A DNA stretch of 64,000 nt from an uncultured Tenacibaculum sp. (GTDB taxonomy: Bacteria > Bacteroidota > Bacteroidia > Flavobacteriales > Flavobacteriaceae): assembly GCA_947497895.1 (NCBI GenBank), contig CANMIL010000009.1, positions 1 to 64,000 of the forward strand, written 5' to 3'. Positions 9,535 to 18,148 of this stretch are shown here, in pieces. The translations under genes were made by a program, and so were the position numbers. The notes under the pieces were generated by a model. The model did not search any database and was not told where the DNA came from. It saw only the letters and a program-made list of their open reading frames with translations. Positions within the stretch are counted from its first letter, which is position 1; the number at the start of each line of letters is the position of its first letter.

Positions 9535-10268
9535 GATTGATTTTGTATAAATTCAATTGCTTTTTCCAAATCCTCAGGAGTGTCAATCCCTATACTTTCT
9601 ATTGAAGTCTCAATCATTTTAATTTTCTTGCCAACTTCCAAATAACGAATACATTCTATTTTTTCACTAATCTCCAAAGGAGTCATTGGCGTATTATAAA
9701 AGTCGATTAGGGCAGATTTTCTAAACGCGTAAACACCTTTGTGTTTATAGTATTTTGTATTCGAGTTTTTATCTCTTAAATGCGGAATAACGCTTCTTGA
9801 AAAGTATAATGCAAATCCATAACCGTCGGTAATTACTTTTACATTGTTGGGATTTTCAATATCGTTATTATCTGTCATTTCAACTTTTAAAGAAGCAAGG
9901 TCAATTTCATTATTGTGATCAGATTCAAATGTATCAATGAGCTTTTTTAAAGATTCTGTATCGATAAAAGGCTCATCGCCCTGTACATTAATTACAATAT
10001 CAACGTCCATATCTTCAACAGCCTCTGCAATTCTATCAGATCCGCAATCATGTTCTTTCTTACTCATTATTACATTACCACCAATAGCAATTAAGGATTT
10101 TTTAATTACTTCTGAATCCGTAACAACATATACCTCGTGAAAAAGTTTTGAATTTATTGCAGCTTTGTATGTTTTAACAATTACAGGTTCACCTCCCAAA
10201 TCTTTCATTAGTTTACCTGGAAACCTTGTTGCATCATACCTCGCGGGTATCATTGCAATTATTTTCAT
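9531..10268 (-). CDS. kdsB: 3-deoxy-manno-octulosonate cytidylyltransferase (CMP-KDO synthetase)
   Basis: A 245-residue cytosolic enzyme that joins KDO to CTP to form CMP-KDO for the inner core of lipopolysaccharide. The N-terminal nucleotide-binding motif [14 protein letters not shown] (R10, K19), the VQGDEPF motif (about 95-101, D98 for Mg) and the [12 protein letters not shown] substrate loop (about 72-83) are intact, and length is normal. It starts at ATG 10268 behind a TATATTTG promoter element and overlaps the HAD gene by four bases. The tail after [12 protein letters not shown] matches the family C-terminus. Confidence 0.95.
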   Translation of the reverse strand: MKIIAMIPARYDATRFPGKLMKDLGGEPVIVKTYKAAINSKLFHEVYVVTDSEVIKKSLIAIGGNVIMSKKEHDCGSDRIAEAVEDMDVDIVINVQGDEPFIDTESLKKLIDTFESDHNNEIDLASLKVEMTDNNDIENPNNVKVITDGYGFALYFSRSVIPHLRDKNSNTKYYKHKGVYAFRKSALIDFYNTPMTPLEISEKIECIRYLEVGKKIKMIETSIESIGIDTPEDLEKAIEFIQNQS

Positions 10269-10287
10269 AATCTTAGTTTTTGACAGA

Positions 10288-10295
10288 CAAATATA
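10288..10295 (-). promoter_or_regulatory. Promoter -7 element for kdsB-HAD
   Basis: Minus-strand TATATTTG fits TAnnTTTG, 20 bases before the kdsB ATG and just after the terminator of the TonB-like gene. A -33 TTG at the right distance is not evident. Confidence 0.5.
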
Positions 10296-10317
10296 CTATT
10301 TAATGTATGATAAAAAG

Positions 10318-10347
10318 AAAAGGCCAGAATGGAGATTCTGACCTTTT
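10318..10347 (-). terminator. Intrinsic terminator of the double TonB-domain gene
   Basis: Arms AAAAGGCCAGAAT and ATTCTGACCTTTT pair with one mismatch around GGAG; the minus strand continues into T-rich sequence. It lies 25 bases past the stop at 10372. Confidence 0.85.
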
Positions 10348-10371
10348 TTATATTTCGAACTAAAAATATTC

Positions 10372-11490
10372 TTAGTTTAATTTAAAGTTGATTGGAATAG
10401 TGTATTGAACGTTTGCAGATTTTCCATCATGCTTACCAGGAATAAAGTCTGGTAATTTAGCCACCATTCTCTGAGCTTCTAATTCTAATAGCTCTCCGTT
10501 TTTAGGACCTCTCATTTTAATGTTTCTCACTTTTCCTTGAGAGTTAATAACGAAAGTAACCCATACTTTTCCTTCGATGTTCTCTCTTGCAGCAGCAGAA
10601 GGATAGTGGAAGTTTCTTTGAATATGACTAATCATTCTTTCATTGAAACAGTTTAATTTATCGAAATCTGAAGCGTTAGCACAAGCCTTAAATTGAGGAA
10701 TAGATTGAACTTTGTTGAATTTAACAACGTTAGTGTATACTTCTTCCTTAACAGCAGGAGCTACTTTTTTAGCTTTAACAACACGTTTTTTAGCTACTTT
10801 AGTTCTTTTAGAACCTGGTACTCTAAACGTAATTGGAATACCATATTTTACTTTTACAGATTTTCCGTTATGTTTTCCAGGAACGAATTTAGGTAATTCT
10901 TCAATTAATCTCTTAGCTTCACCCTCTAACAATTCACCTCCTTTAGGACCTCTTAATCTAATGTCTTCAACATCTCCTAATTGGTTAATTGTAAATTGAG
11001 CTAAAACTCTTCCTTCAATACCTTTGTTTAAAGCTTCTTCAGGATAAGTGAAGTGTCTTAAGATATGCTTAGACATTTGCTCATCAAAACATTTTGCTTG
11101 TTTGATTAAAGGTTGATTTTCACATTTTTTAAATAATGGAATTTCTTCAACTAGGTTAAATGGAATTTTTTCAAGCATTTCACCTGAATCTTCTAATTCT
11201 AATTTACCAACAAGTAAAGTAGTTTTTTTAACGTTAGCGACTTGTTGAGAACCATTATTGGCCCCTAATGCTACAGCTGCTTTGTTCTTGCGAACCACAC
11301 GTCTTCTTGTTGAAACTTCGATTGAAACTTGCTTTTTGGCGTTACCATCAGCATCCTTAACCTCTTCTACAGCACATTTAGTTATACTGTTAGGATCTGC
11401 GATATCCTCATCTGGAGTATCACAGTGCTCTTGTGCTATTGTTGTAAAAGATAACAACATAGCTAAAATTAACAAGGGGAATCTCATCAT
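10372..11490 (-). CDS. Periplasmic protein with two TonB C-terminal domains
   Basis: A 372-residue exported protein. The signal peptide ends about TIA-QE. A conserved acidic segment with DIADPNSITKC follows, then a basic linker, then two homologous TonB_C domains (about 130-230 and 275-372). Each carries F-x-YP-x-x-A, a small G-rich strand ending in LRGPKGGELLE or MRGPKNGELLE, and a PGKHxGKS hairpin. Unlike classical TonB it has no N-terminal membrane anchor or Pro-rich spacer that I can see, so it may be a free periplasmic or lipid-independent partner rather than an energy transducer. The start is taken as the first of two adjacent ATG codons. It is transcribed alone, with a terminator at 10318-10347. 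Confidence 0.85.
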   Translation of the reverse strand: MMRFPLLILAMLLSFTTIAQEHCDTPDEDIADPNSITKCAVEEVKDADGNAKKQVSIEVSTRRRVVRKNKAAVALGANNGSQQVANVKKTTLLVGKLELEDSGEMLEKIPFNLVEEIPLFKKCENQPLIKQAKCFDEQMSKHILRHFTYPEEALNKGIEGRVLAQFTINQLGDVEDIRLRGPKGGELLEGEAKRLIEELPKFVPGKHNGKSVKVKYGIPITFRVPGSKRTKVAKKRVVKAKKVAPAVKEEVYTNVVKFNKVQSIPQFKACANASDFDKLNCFNERMISHIQRNFHYPSAAARENIEGKVWVTFVINSQGKVRNIKMRGPKNGELLELEAQRMVAKLPDFIPGKHDGKSANVQYTIPINFKLN

Positions 11491-12016
11491 AATCTTGCTT
11501 AATTTAGGGGTTAATAAATTAAATTAATATTGTAAACCTAAGAAAAGTAAACTTAAAAACAAAAAAATAATTAATATTTTTTTACCAAAAAGCCTTGTTT
11601 TATCACTTGCAAACAACAAGAACCTCTGTTTTTCAAGAATACATTTCTTAACTAGTTAGACGCAAAAATAAAAAAAAATTACACATAGCATAATTTTTTT
11701 TGCTGATTTTTAATTAGTTAGATTACGGTTTTCCGTAAAAACCACAAAAAACAATAATTAAATAGAGATGATTTTGTAATTTTTATTGAACAAGAAAAAA
11801 GTTAATTTATTTATTATAATAATGACAAAATTGTTGAATTCTTGTGGTAATTATAAATTAGTAGTGGGGGTTTTACAGAAGTTCTATTTCTTTTAGTGTT
11901 ATAAAATCAAATTACAAAATTTAAAAAAAGGAAAAGTCAATATCGACATATTATGTTCCATATTGACTTTCTATATTAAAGAGAGATAGTTTAGTTTGTC
12001 ATTTTGAGGAAACTTC
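11491..12016. other. 526-bp gene-free AT-rich spacer between two TonB-domain genes
   Basis: No ORF of convincing length is present. It holds the terminator of the single-domain gene (11933-11970) and a minus-strand TATTTTTG promoter-like element (11663-11670) about 170 bases before the ATG at 11490. The rest is AT-rich without repeats I can recognise. Confidence 0.6.
11933..11970 (-). terminator. Terminator of the single TonB-domain gene
   Basis: AAAGTCAATAT (11933-11943) and ATATTGACTTT (11960-11970) pair perfectly over 11 bp around a 16-base loop. On the minus strand the hairpin is followed by TTTTCCTTTTTTT. Confidence 0.7.
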
Positions 12017-12685
12017 TTAATCGAGAGTTAAGTTTATATGAAACACATAGGTAACATTAACTGGTAAGCCATTAACTTTGCCAGGGGTAATTTGCGGTAA
12101 TTTGTTAAGAATGCTTTCGACTTCCTTATATAATTTTTTACTCTTTTTAGAACTTCTAATTTCTAAGTTTTCAATGCTACCATTAATGATAATATCGAAT
12201 TTGATAATAACTTTACCCGAAATTTCGTCTTCAGCAATATTTTCTGGTATAAAGTTATGAGCAAAGTGATTCTGAATTTTATTTCTAAAGCACTTAGTGC
12301 TTTCTTCTTTTCCTTTATGTGTGCATGATGAGAATAAAGGAACTTCGTCTACCAAATTGAATAGTATAGTGTTTGATTTTAATTTGTTTGATTTAAAAGA
12401 CTTACTTGTAGAAATCGTTGTTTTTAAGTCATTTTTAAGACTTAGATTTGAATTTGCATCGTTTGGATTTGTTCTAAACCTATTGTTTATTCTCTTTCTT
12501 GAGATAGGTTTGTTTTTAATTACTCTTCGAAAAGTTTTTTTCTTTGTTTTTTCTTCCACTTCACATTTACTTAGTGAAATACTATTTGGATCGATAATTT
12601 CTTCTTTTGGGGAATCACAAACTTTTTGTGCAAATGAAGTTAGGGTTATAAAGAAAAGTGCTGCGGTTAAAGTTATTGTTTTCAT
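12017..12685 (-). CDS. Periplasmic protein with one TonB C-terminal domain (paralogue)
   Basis: A 222-residue exported protein with signal peptide (ends about SFA-QK). It shares the acidic post-signal motif (PKEEIIDPNSIS, then KCEVEE) with the 372-residue neighbour, then a basic linker and a single, more divergent TonB_C domain (about 120-222, including NHFAHNFIPENI and PGKVNGLPVNV). Lengths and motifs point to gene duplication followed by loss or gain of one domain. No membrane anchor is seen, so a structural or partner role is as likely as energy transduction. It lies in the same orientation as the larger gene but with its own terminator. Confidence 0.8.
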   Translation of the reverse strand: MKTITLTAALFFITLTSFAQKVCDSPKEEIIDPNSISLSKCEVEEKTKKKTFRRVIKNKPISRKRINNRFRTNPNDANSNLSLKNDLKTTISTSKSFKSNKLKSNTILFNLVDEVPLFSSCTHKGKEESTKCFRNKIQNHFAHNFIPENIAEDEISGKVIIKFDIIINGSIENLEIRSSKKSKKLYKEVESILNKLPQITPGKVNGLPVNVTYVFHINLTLD

Positions 12686-12825
12686 GTTTTTTTGGGGTTA
12701 AAAACTACACAGCAAAAATGTCGTATTTCTTTCTTTTCGTTCTTAAAATAATATCATAACTCTATTAAATAAAGTTGTCTTTAATGTTATGAATATTACC
12801 TAAAGGTTAACAGGATTAGGATCAA

Positions 12826-12851
12826 AAAAAAGCCCCTTGAAGGGACTTTTT
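12826..12851 (-). terminator. Terminator of the cyclophilin-FKBP gene
   Basis: AAAAAGCCCCT and AGGGACTTTTT pair with one mismatch around a short loop; on the minus strand a run of T follows, 15 bases past the stop at 12866. Confidence 0.85.
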
Positions 12852-12865
12852 GTTAATGTTTTGAT

Positions 12866-13795
12866 TTACTTAACGTTGACTAGCTCAACATCAAAAATAA
12901 GCGTTGCATTTGGTGGAATAACACCACCAGCACCGTTAGCACCATATGCTAAGTTCGATGGAATAACCAATCTGGCCTTATCTCCGACTTGTAATAATTG
13001 GATTCCTTCATCCCATCCAGGAATAACTTGACCTACTCCGATTGCAAAATCAATAGGTTGCTTTCTTTTGTATGAAGAATCGAATACAGTACCGTCTAAT
13101 AACTGACCTTTATAATGTACAGAAACCATCGCTCCTTTTGATGGTGTTTTACCATCTCCTTTTTGTAAAATCTTATAGCGTAAACCACTTGGCGTTTCAT
13201 CATATCCAGCAGCTACTTCGTCTAATATTTTCTTTTGACGTTCTTTTTCTTCAGCTTCTCTTTTTTCACGAGCACCTTCGAAAGTTCTGAAAGCCTCAAC
13301 AGCATTCCAGTTTTGAGCATCGTCACCAACACGAACGATTTCTACTTGCATTTCATCATCTTGTGCAACAGCATCAACAACATCTTGTCCTTCAATAACA
13401 CTTCCGAAAACAGTGTGCTTTCCGTCTAACCAAGGAGTTGCAACATGAGTTATGAAGAATTGAGAACCGTTAGTTCCTGGACCAGCATTAGCCATAGATA
13501 ATTTCCCTGGAGCGTCATGCTTTAATTCTGGGTGGATTTCATCATCAAATTTATATCCTGGGTTTCCTGTTCCAGTTCCTAAAGGGCATCCTCCTTGAAT
13601 CATAAAATCAGGAATTACTCTATGGAATTTTAATCCATTATAATATGGAGTTCCTTGTGGCTTTGCAGAGTTTTCTAAATTACCTTCAGCCAAAGCAACA
13701 AAGTTACCTACTGTTCCTGGTGTTTTTTCATATTCTAAATTCACTAAAATATCTCCTTTTGGAGTAGTGAACTTTGCGTAAATTCCGTTATTCAT
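12866..13795 (-). CDS. Dual-family peptidyl-prolyl isomerase (cyclophilin-FKBP fusion)
   Basis: A 309-residue cytosolic protein made of two unrelated prolyl isomerases. Residues 1-160 are a cyclophilin with [13 protein letters not shown] (R59 and Q67 at the active site), NGSQFFIT and the cyclosporin-contact Trp in PWLDGKH (W122). Residues 165-198 are a charged helical linker rich in Glu and Lys. Residues 203-309 are an FKBP domain with VHYKG (Y228), GTVFDSS, GQVIPGW (W261) and LAYG. Such CFBP fusions have been described from flavobacteria. Both active sites look complete, so it should act on proline bonds in folding proteins with two inhibitor sensitivities. There is no signal peptide. Confidence 0.93.
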   Translation of the reverse strand: MNNGIYAKFTTPKGDILVNLEYEKTPGTVGNFVALAEGNLENSAKPQGTPYYNGLKFHRVIPDFMIQGGCPLGTGTGNPGYKFDDEIHPELKHDAPGKLSMANAGPGTNGSQFFITHVATPWLDGKHTVFGSVIEGQDVVDAVAQDDEMQVEIVRVGDDAQNWNAVEAFRTFEGAREKREAEEKERQKKILDEVAAGYDETPSGLRYKILQKGDGKTPSKGAMVSVHYKGQLLDGTVFDSSYKRKQPIDFAIGVGQVIPGWDEGIQLLQVGDKARLVIPSNLAYGANGAGGVIPPNATLIFDVELVNVK

Positions 13796-13818
13796 CTGTT
13801 AGGTTTTTTATCTATTAT

Positions 13819-15384
13819 TTATTTTGAAGAGGATAAACTAGCGAAATTGAAGTTTAGTCCTATATTTATGTTTGTTGAATTAACCTCACCAAAAGGAGCA
13901 TAAAATTTACCTCCCGAGGCAGTCAACGAAAAATTATTATTTACATTATAATTAATACCAGCAGTTGGTCTTACTACAATACCTTCTCCAGTATCTACAC
14001 CAGCACCACCAGCGGCACCTCCTGCTACTTCAGCAAAGAGATTTACTTTATTATTTAAAAAGTTATTTGTTTTAACCCCAAGTCCAGCTAATCCGTGAGC
14101 GTATCCACCAGATCTTCCACTATAAGCAAAACCGGCTTCACCTAATACATACAAGTTTTTGGTTAAATCATAGTTGAATTGAAGTCCTAGAAGTTGAAGG
14201 TCCACACTTAAAATATCATCTCTATCATCTGTTTTGGCAACATCTAAGTAAGATTGATTTTCAATACTGAAAACGATTCCTTTTGTTTTAAATACTGAAT
14301 TATTATCGGTGTTTTCTGTACCTCCGTTTGTGCCTAAGTACTTAATACCAAAACCATAGGTATAAGCTTCTAAGTCCCCAGCGATGGCTCTGTAGTATCC
14401 AGCATGACCACTTAAAGCAATATGATTTGAAAGTTTTAAGTCGATTCCTGCCGAAGGATAAATCATTAAACCGCCCTCAGGAGCAACGCGTCCTCCTGCG
14501 GCTCCTATACCCAATTTAGTGAACAGGTTTACAGAATTGGATTTGTATGGATGGTATCCGGCTCCGAAAAATAAATCCATAAAACCAGCTCTTAAACCTT
14601 TGTAAATAGCATCGGTATGCGCAAAGACAAAAGTGTTTTCATTTAAATATTTCTGATATTCAAAACCTAAAACATACAAAGTTTCTGTAAGTGGACTTCC
14701 ATTGTCTTTTCTTGAATTACCAATTGGATTGAAGAAATCAAAGCGTAGTTGTTGCACATTTTTTACAGCAGGGCGTTTCCAAAAACTATCTTTTTGTAAA
14801 TTTTTATTGATGAATTCTTTATGAGCAGTATCGTAATCAGAAAACCTTAAAATACTAGGTATTTCAACGAAGAACGAAACTGAATTACTTTTCATTTCTC
14901 CAGAGTAGAAATTTACATGACTATATTGAATTCCGAAAGAATATCCTTTTTTCTTGTACTGTAAACCAACATTCGGATTAATAAAGCCACCGTCATTTAC
15001 TAAATAACGATATCCGCCACCACCTCCAAAATGGAAATTGGCATCAAAGTATAGGTTTTTATAGAGTTGCTTGTTTATACCAAGTTCTATCCCTAATGTA
15101 AATAACCCACCTTGATCTCCAGTTACGGCAGCATACATTCCAGCACCTGTGTACAACCAATCGTTTAAAGGAATATTGTAATGTAATCCCATCATTCCCA
15201 TAGTAGGTTTCAAGTTAGGAAACTTATCATTGGGCATACTTACAGGAATAAAGTTTAAACGAACTTTATTATGCAACTCTTTTCCAGAAAGATTGTTTAG
15301 ATCGTCTTGAGCATTTAATGAAGTTTGAATGCATAAAATTGCTCCAACAATTGCTATTAGGTGAGAATTTAAATATTTTTTCAT
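13819..15384 (-). CDS. Outer-membrane beta-barrel protein with three internal repeats, function unknown
   Basis: A 521-residue exported protein; the signal peptide ends about LNA-QD. The body alternates aromatic and glycine residues as in an outer-membrane barrel. I see three related segments of about 130-165 residues, each with a strand pair, a glycine cluster (HFGGGGGYRY near 120, IGAAGGRVAPEGG near 320, AGGAAGGAGVDTGEG near 460), a PxxGI/L strand and a closing aromatic strand. The last residues do not end in a classical barrel signature (Phe lies some residues inside). It has no obvious substrate clue from its neighbours (a prolyl isomerase and prfC). Function is unknown; a porin-like or structural role is possible. 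Confidence 0.7.
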   Translation of the reverse strand: MKKYLNSHLIAIVGAILCIQTSLNAQDDLNNLSGKELHNKVRLNFIPVSMPNDKFPNLKPTMGMMGLHYNIPLNDWLYTGAGMYAAVTGDQGGLFTLGIELGINKQLYKNLYFDANFHFGGGGGYRYLVNDGGFINPNVGLQYKKKGYSFGIQYSHVNFYSGEMKSNSVSFFVEIPSILRFSDYDTAHKEFINKNLQKDSFWKRPAVKNVQQLRFDFFNPIGNSRKDNGSPLTETLYVLGFEYQKYLNENTFVFAHTDAIYKGLRAGFMDLFFGAGYHPYKSNSVNLFTKLGIGAAGGRVAPEGGLMIYPSAGIDLKLSNHIALSGHAGYYRAIAGDLEAYTYGFGIKYLGTNGGTENTDNNSVFKTKGIVFSIENQSYLDVAKTDDRDDILSVDLQLLGLQFNYDLTKNLYVLGEAGFAYSGRSGGYAHGLAGLGVKTNNFLNNKVNLFAEVAGGAAGGAGVDTGEGIVVRPTAGINYNVNNNFSLTASGGKFYAPFGEVNSTNINIGLNFNFASLSSSK

Positions 15385-15422
15385 GAGTCTTTGTAGCTGT
15401 AAGTTTTCAAAATTGATTTTGA

Positions 15423-17012
15423 TTACTCGAATTCACTAGTAAAGTGGAGCTTTACTGTTGGATATTTACTTTGAGTCATTTGAATTGTAAACGCTGAATC
15501 GGCTAAGAATACTAACTGTCCTTGTTTATCTTTTGCTAAATAACGTTGCTTAACTCTTTTAAATTCTTTAAACTCTTCGTTTTTTTCATCTTCCGCTTGT
15601 ACCCAACATGCTTTATGAACTGATATGTTTTCATAGGTACATTTTGCGCCGTATTCATGCTCTAATCTATATTGAATTACTTCGTATTGAAGGGCTCCGA
15701 CCGTACCAATAATCTTTCTACCGTTCATTTCAAGTGTAAATAACTGGGCAACACCTTCATCCATTAATTGATCTAAACCTTTATATAATTGTTTAGCTTT
15801 TAAAGGATCGGCATTATTTACGTAACGGAAGTGCTCAGGAGAGAAACTTGGGATTCCTTTAAAGTTCATTTTTTCACCTTCAGTTAAAGTATCTCCAATT
15901 TTGAAGTTTCCTGTATCATGCAGTCCTACAATATCTCCTGGGAAAGATTCATCAACGATTTCTTTTTTCTCCGCAAAGAAAGCATTCGGACTAGAAAACT
16001 TAACTTTTTTACCCAATCGAACATGTAGGTAAGGAGTATTTCTTTTGAATGTTCCTGATACAATTTTAACAAAGGCTAAACGGTCTCTGTGTTTAGGATC
16101 CATATTGGCATGAATTTTAAAAACAAATCCGCTTAATTTTTCCTCTTTAGAATCAACCAAACGAGTATCTGATTGCTTCGGTTGAGGATTAGGAGCAATG
16201 TCAATAAAGCAATCAAGCAATTCTTTTACTCCAAAGTTATTCAATGCCGAACCAAAGAAAACAGGTTGTTGATCACCTGCCACATAATCTTCCATACTAA
16301 ATGGAGGATATACTTCGTATACTAATTCTAATTCCTCACGTAACGTATCAGCAGCGGTTTCACCAATGATTTTATCCAATTCAGGAGAATCTACATTGTC
16401 AAATTCAACACCTTCCGAAATGGTTTGTTTATTATCTCCAGAAAATATGTTTAATTTTTTATCCCAAATATTATAGATACCCTTAAAATCATATCCCATT
16501 CCAATAGGGAAACTTAAAGGAGTAACTTTTAATCCCAATTTTTGTTCAACTTCATCTAATAAATCAAAGGCATCTTTTCCTTCTCTATCTAATTTATTAA
16601 TAAATACAATCATCGGAATTTTACGCATTCGACAAACTTCAACAAGTTTTTCAGTTTGTGCTTCAACCCCTTTTGCAACATCAATTACAACAATAACACT
16701 ATCTACAGCTGTTAAGGTTCTAAAAGTATCTTCAGCAAAATCTTTGTGACCAGGAGTATCAAGAATGTTTATCTTTTTATCCTTATAAATAAAGGCTAAA
16801 ACAGAAGTTGCTACAGAGATTCCTCTCTGACGTTCAATTTCCATGAAATCAGAGGTAGCTCCTTTTTTTATTTTATTGTTTTTTACAGCACCCGCTTCTT
16901 GGATAGCCCCACCAAAAAGAAGCAATTTTTCTGTTAAGGTTGTTTTACCAGCATCGGGGTGAGATATAATACCAAACGTTCGTCTTTTTTGTATTTCTTC
17001 TAAAAAACTCAT
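15423..17012 (-). CDS. prfC: Peptide chain release factor 3
   Basis: A 529-residue translational GTPase that recycles release factors 1 and 2 from the ribosome. The P-loop SHPDAGKTTL (17-26), switch region with QRGISVATSV, DTPGHKDF and NKLDR motifs are intact, and length matches the family. RF3-specific features include the GMGYDFKGIY loop and the C-terminal FTIQMTQSKYP. It starts at ATG 17012 behind a well-formed promoter (17031-17061) and is probably transcribed alone; the next gene downstream is 38 bases away. Confidence 0.96.
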   Translation of the reverse strand: MSFLEEIQKRRTFGIISHPDAGKTTLTEKLLLFGGAIQEAGAVKNNKIKKGATSDFMEIERQRGISVATSVLAFIYKDKKINILDTPGHKDFAEDTFRTLTAVDSVIVVIDVAKGVEAQTEKLVEVCRMRKIPMIVFINKLDREGKDAFDLLDEVEQKLGLKVTPLSFPIGMGYDFKGIYNIWDKKLNIFSGDNKQTISEGVEFDNVDSPELDKIIGETAADTLREELELVYEVYPPFSMEDYVAGDQQPVFFGSALNNFGVKELLDCFIDIAPNPQPKQSDTRLVDSKEEKLSGFVFKIHANMDPKHRDRLAFVKIVSGTFKRNTPYLHVRLGKKVKFSSPNAFFAEKKEIVDESFPGDIVGLHDTGNFKIGDTLTEGEKMNFKGIPSFSPEHFRYVNNADPLKAKQLYKGLDQLMDEGVAQLFTLEMNGRKIIGTVGALQYEVIQYRLEHEYGAKCTYENISVHKACWVQAEDEKNEEFKEFKRVKQRYLAKDKQGQLVFLADSAFTIQMTQSKYPTVKLHFTSEFE

Positions 17013-17030
17013 CTATAAAATTTAAGGTTG

Positions 17031-17061
17031 CAAAGTTAGTCTTTTAAAAGAGTTTTGACAA
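17031..17061 (-). promoter_or_regulatory. prfC promoter (TTG, 20 bp, TAACTTTG)
   Basis: Minus strand: TTG at 17061-17059, a 20-bp spacer, then TAACTTTG at 17038-17031. Both boxes and the spacing fit the Bacteroidota housekeeping promoter. The ATG follows 18 bases later. Confidence 0.7.
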
Positions 17062-17161
17062 TACCGATAAATAATATTGTATAAATCGTTTTAAGCTATT
17101 GATTCTGATTAAAAGTTCTATTAATTCGAATTGAAAGTGAATATCTCTAAATTCTATTTTG

Positions 17162-17169
17162 TATGTTTG
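17162..17169 (+). promoter_or_regulatory. idi promoter -7 element
   Basis: TATGTTTG fits TAnnTTTG and lies 18 bases before the ATG at 17188. It falls inside the longer open frame (from TTG 17131), which argues that the longer start is not used. Confidence 0.5.
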
Positions 17170-17187
17170 TTACAGGAAAAACAACGT

Positions 17188-17709
17188 ATGAAGGAACAAG
17201 TAATTTTAGTGGATGAGCAGGATAATCCTGTTGGAATGATGGAAAAAATAGAAGCTCATGAAAAAGCATTGTTGCATAGAGCTTTTTCTGTTTTTGTTTT
17301 TAATAAGAAAGGTGAATTAATGTTACAACAACGAGCAAAAGAGAAATACCATTCTCCATTGTTGTGGACAAACACTTGCTGTTCTCATCAGAGAGAAGGA
17401 GAGAGTAATATTGAAGCAGGAAAGAGAAGACTTCAGGAAGAAATGGGATTCAGTTGTGAATTGGAAGAAGTATTCAGTTTCATTTATAAAGCTCCTTTTG
17501 ATAATGGGTTAACGGAACATGAATTGGATCATGTAATGGTTGGGAAATATGAAGCTGACCCAGCGATAAATGGAGAAGAGGTAGAAGCCTTTAAGTGGAT
17601 GCCTTTAAATGAGGTGAAAGAAGATATAGAAAATAAACCTGAGCTTTACACAGAGTGGTTTAAAATTATATTTAAGGAGTCGTACGAGAAAATTTCAAAA
17701 TATATTTAA
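17188..17709 (+). CDS. idi: Isopentenyl-diphosphate delta-isomerase, type I
   Basis: A 173-residue Nudix-fold enzyme that interconverts isopentenyl and dimethylallyl diphosphate. The start is the ATG at 17188 (MKEQVILVDE), not the upstream TTG at 17131, because family length is about 170 residues and a promoter element lies between. Active-site motifs: NTCCSH (C64/C65, H67), the Nudix box region GKRRLQEEMGF, and LTEHELDHV (E110, E112). It is followed after five bases by the pterin synthase gene and then by manA, so the three are probably one operon. Confidence 0.93.
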   Translation: MKEQVILVDEQDNPVGMMEKIEAHEKALLHRAFSVFVFNKKGELMLQQRAKEKYHSPLLWTNTCCSHQREGESNIEAGKRRLQEEMGFSCELEEVFSFIYKAPFDNGLTEHELDHVMVGKYEADPAINGEEVEAFKWMPLNEVKEDIENKPELYTEWFKIIFKESYEKISKYI

Positions 17710-17714
17710 GAAGT

Positions 17715-18131
17715 ATGCCGAGAGTAACGGTTCATAGAAAAGCACATTTTAATGCAGCGCACCGACTGCATAATCCTAATTGGTCTGATGAGCGCAATTT
17801 GGAAGTTTTTGGTAAATGTAATAATCAATACTATCATGGTCATAATTATGAGTTGATAGTATCGTTAACTGGAGAGATTGATCCGGAAACTGGATATGTT
17901 TACGATTTAGGAAAACTGAAAGACTTGATAAAAACGGAGATTGAGGATGTATTTGATCATAAAAATATAAATATAGAAGTAGAAGAGTTCAATAATATGC
18001 CAGCTTCAACAGAATATATGTCCGTGGTTATCTATAACAAGTTGAGAAAAGTAATCGAAGAAAAGTTCGATTTAAAAATAACATTGTATGAAACTCCTAG
18101 AAATTTTGTAACCTATTCTGGAGAAGAATAA
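17715..18131 (+). CDS. 6-pyruvoyl/6-carboxy-tetrahydropterin synthase family protein
   Basis: A 138-residue T-fold enzyme. Zinc ligands are H16, H41 and H43 (in AAHRLH and HGHNYE); the catalytic Cys is C35 in GKCNN. The spacing C-x5-HGH is that of animal 6-pyruvoyl-tetrahydropterin synthase rather than the shorter spacing of Escherichia coli QueD. Bacteroidota homologues are usually annotated as QueD (preQ0/queuosine pathway). Either product is possible: 6-carboxytetrahydropterin for deazapurines, or a tetrahydropterin cofactor. No other queuosine or pterin gene is nearby to decide. It sits 5 bases after idi and 17 before manA. Confidence 0.85.
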   Translation: MPRVTVHRKAHFNAAHRLHNPNWSDERNLEVFGKCNNQYYHGHNYELIVSLTGEIDPETGYVYDLGKLKDLIKTEIEDVFDHKNINIEVEEFNNMPASTEYMSVVIYNKLRKVIEEKFDLKITLYETPRNFVTYSGEE

Positions 18132-18148
18132 GAAATAAATTATACCTT

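Noticed and set aside
17131..17187. Upstream start for idi
   Set aside because: It is a TTG, makes the protein 19 residues too long and crosses a promoter element at 17162.
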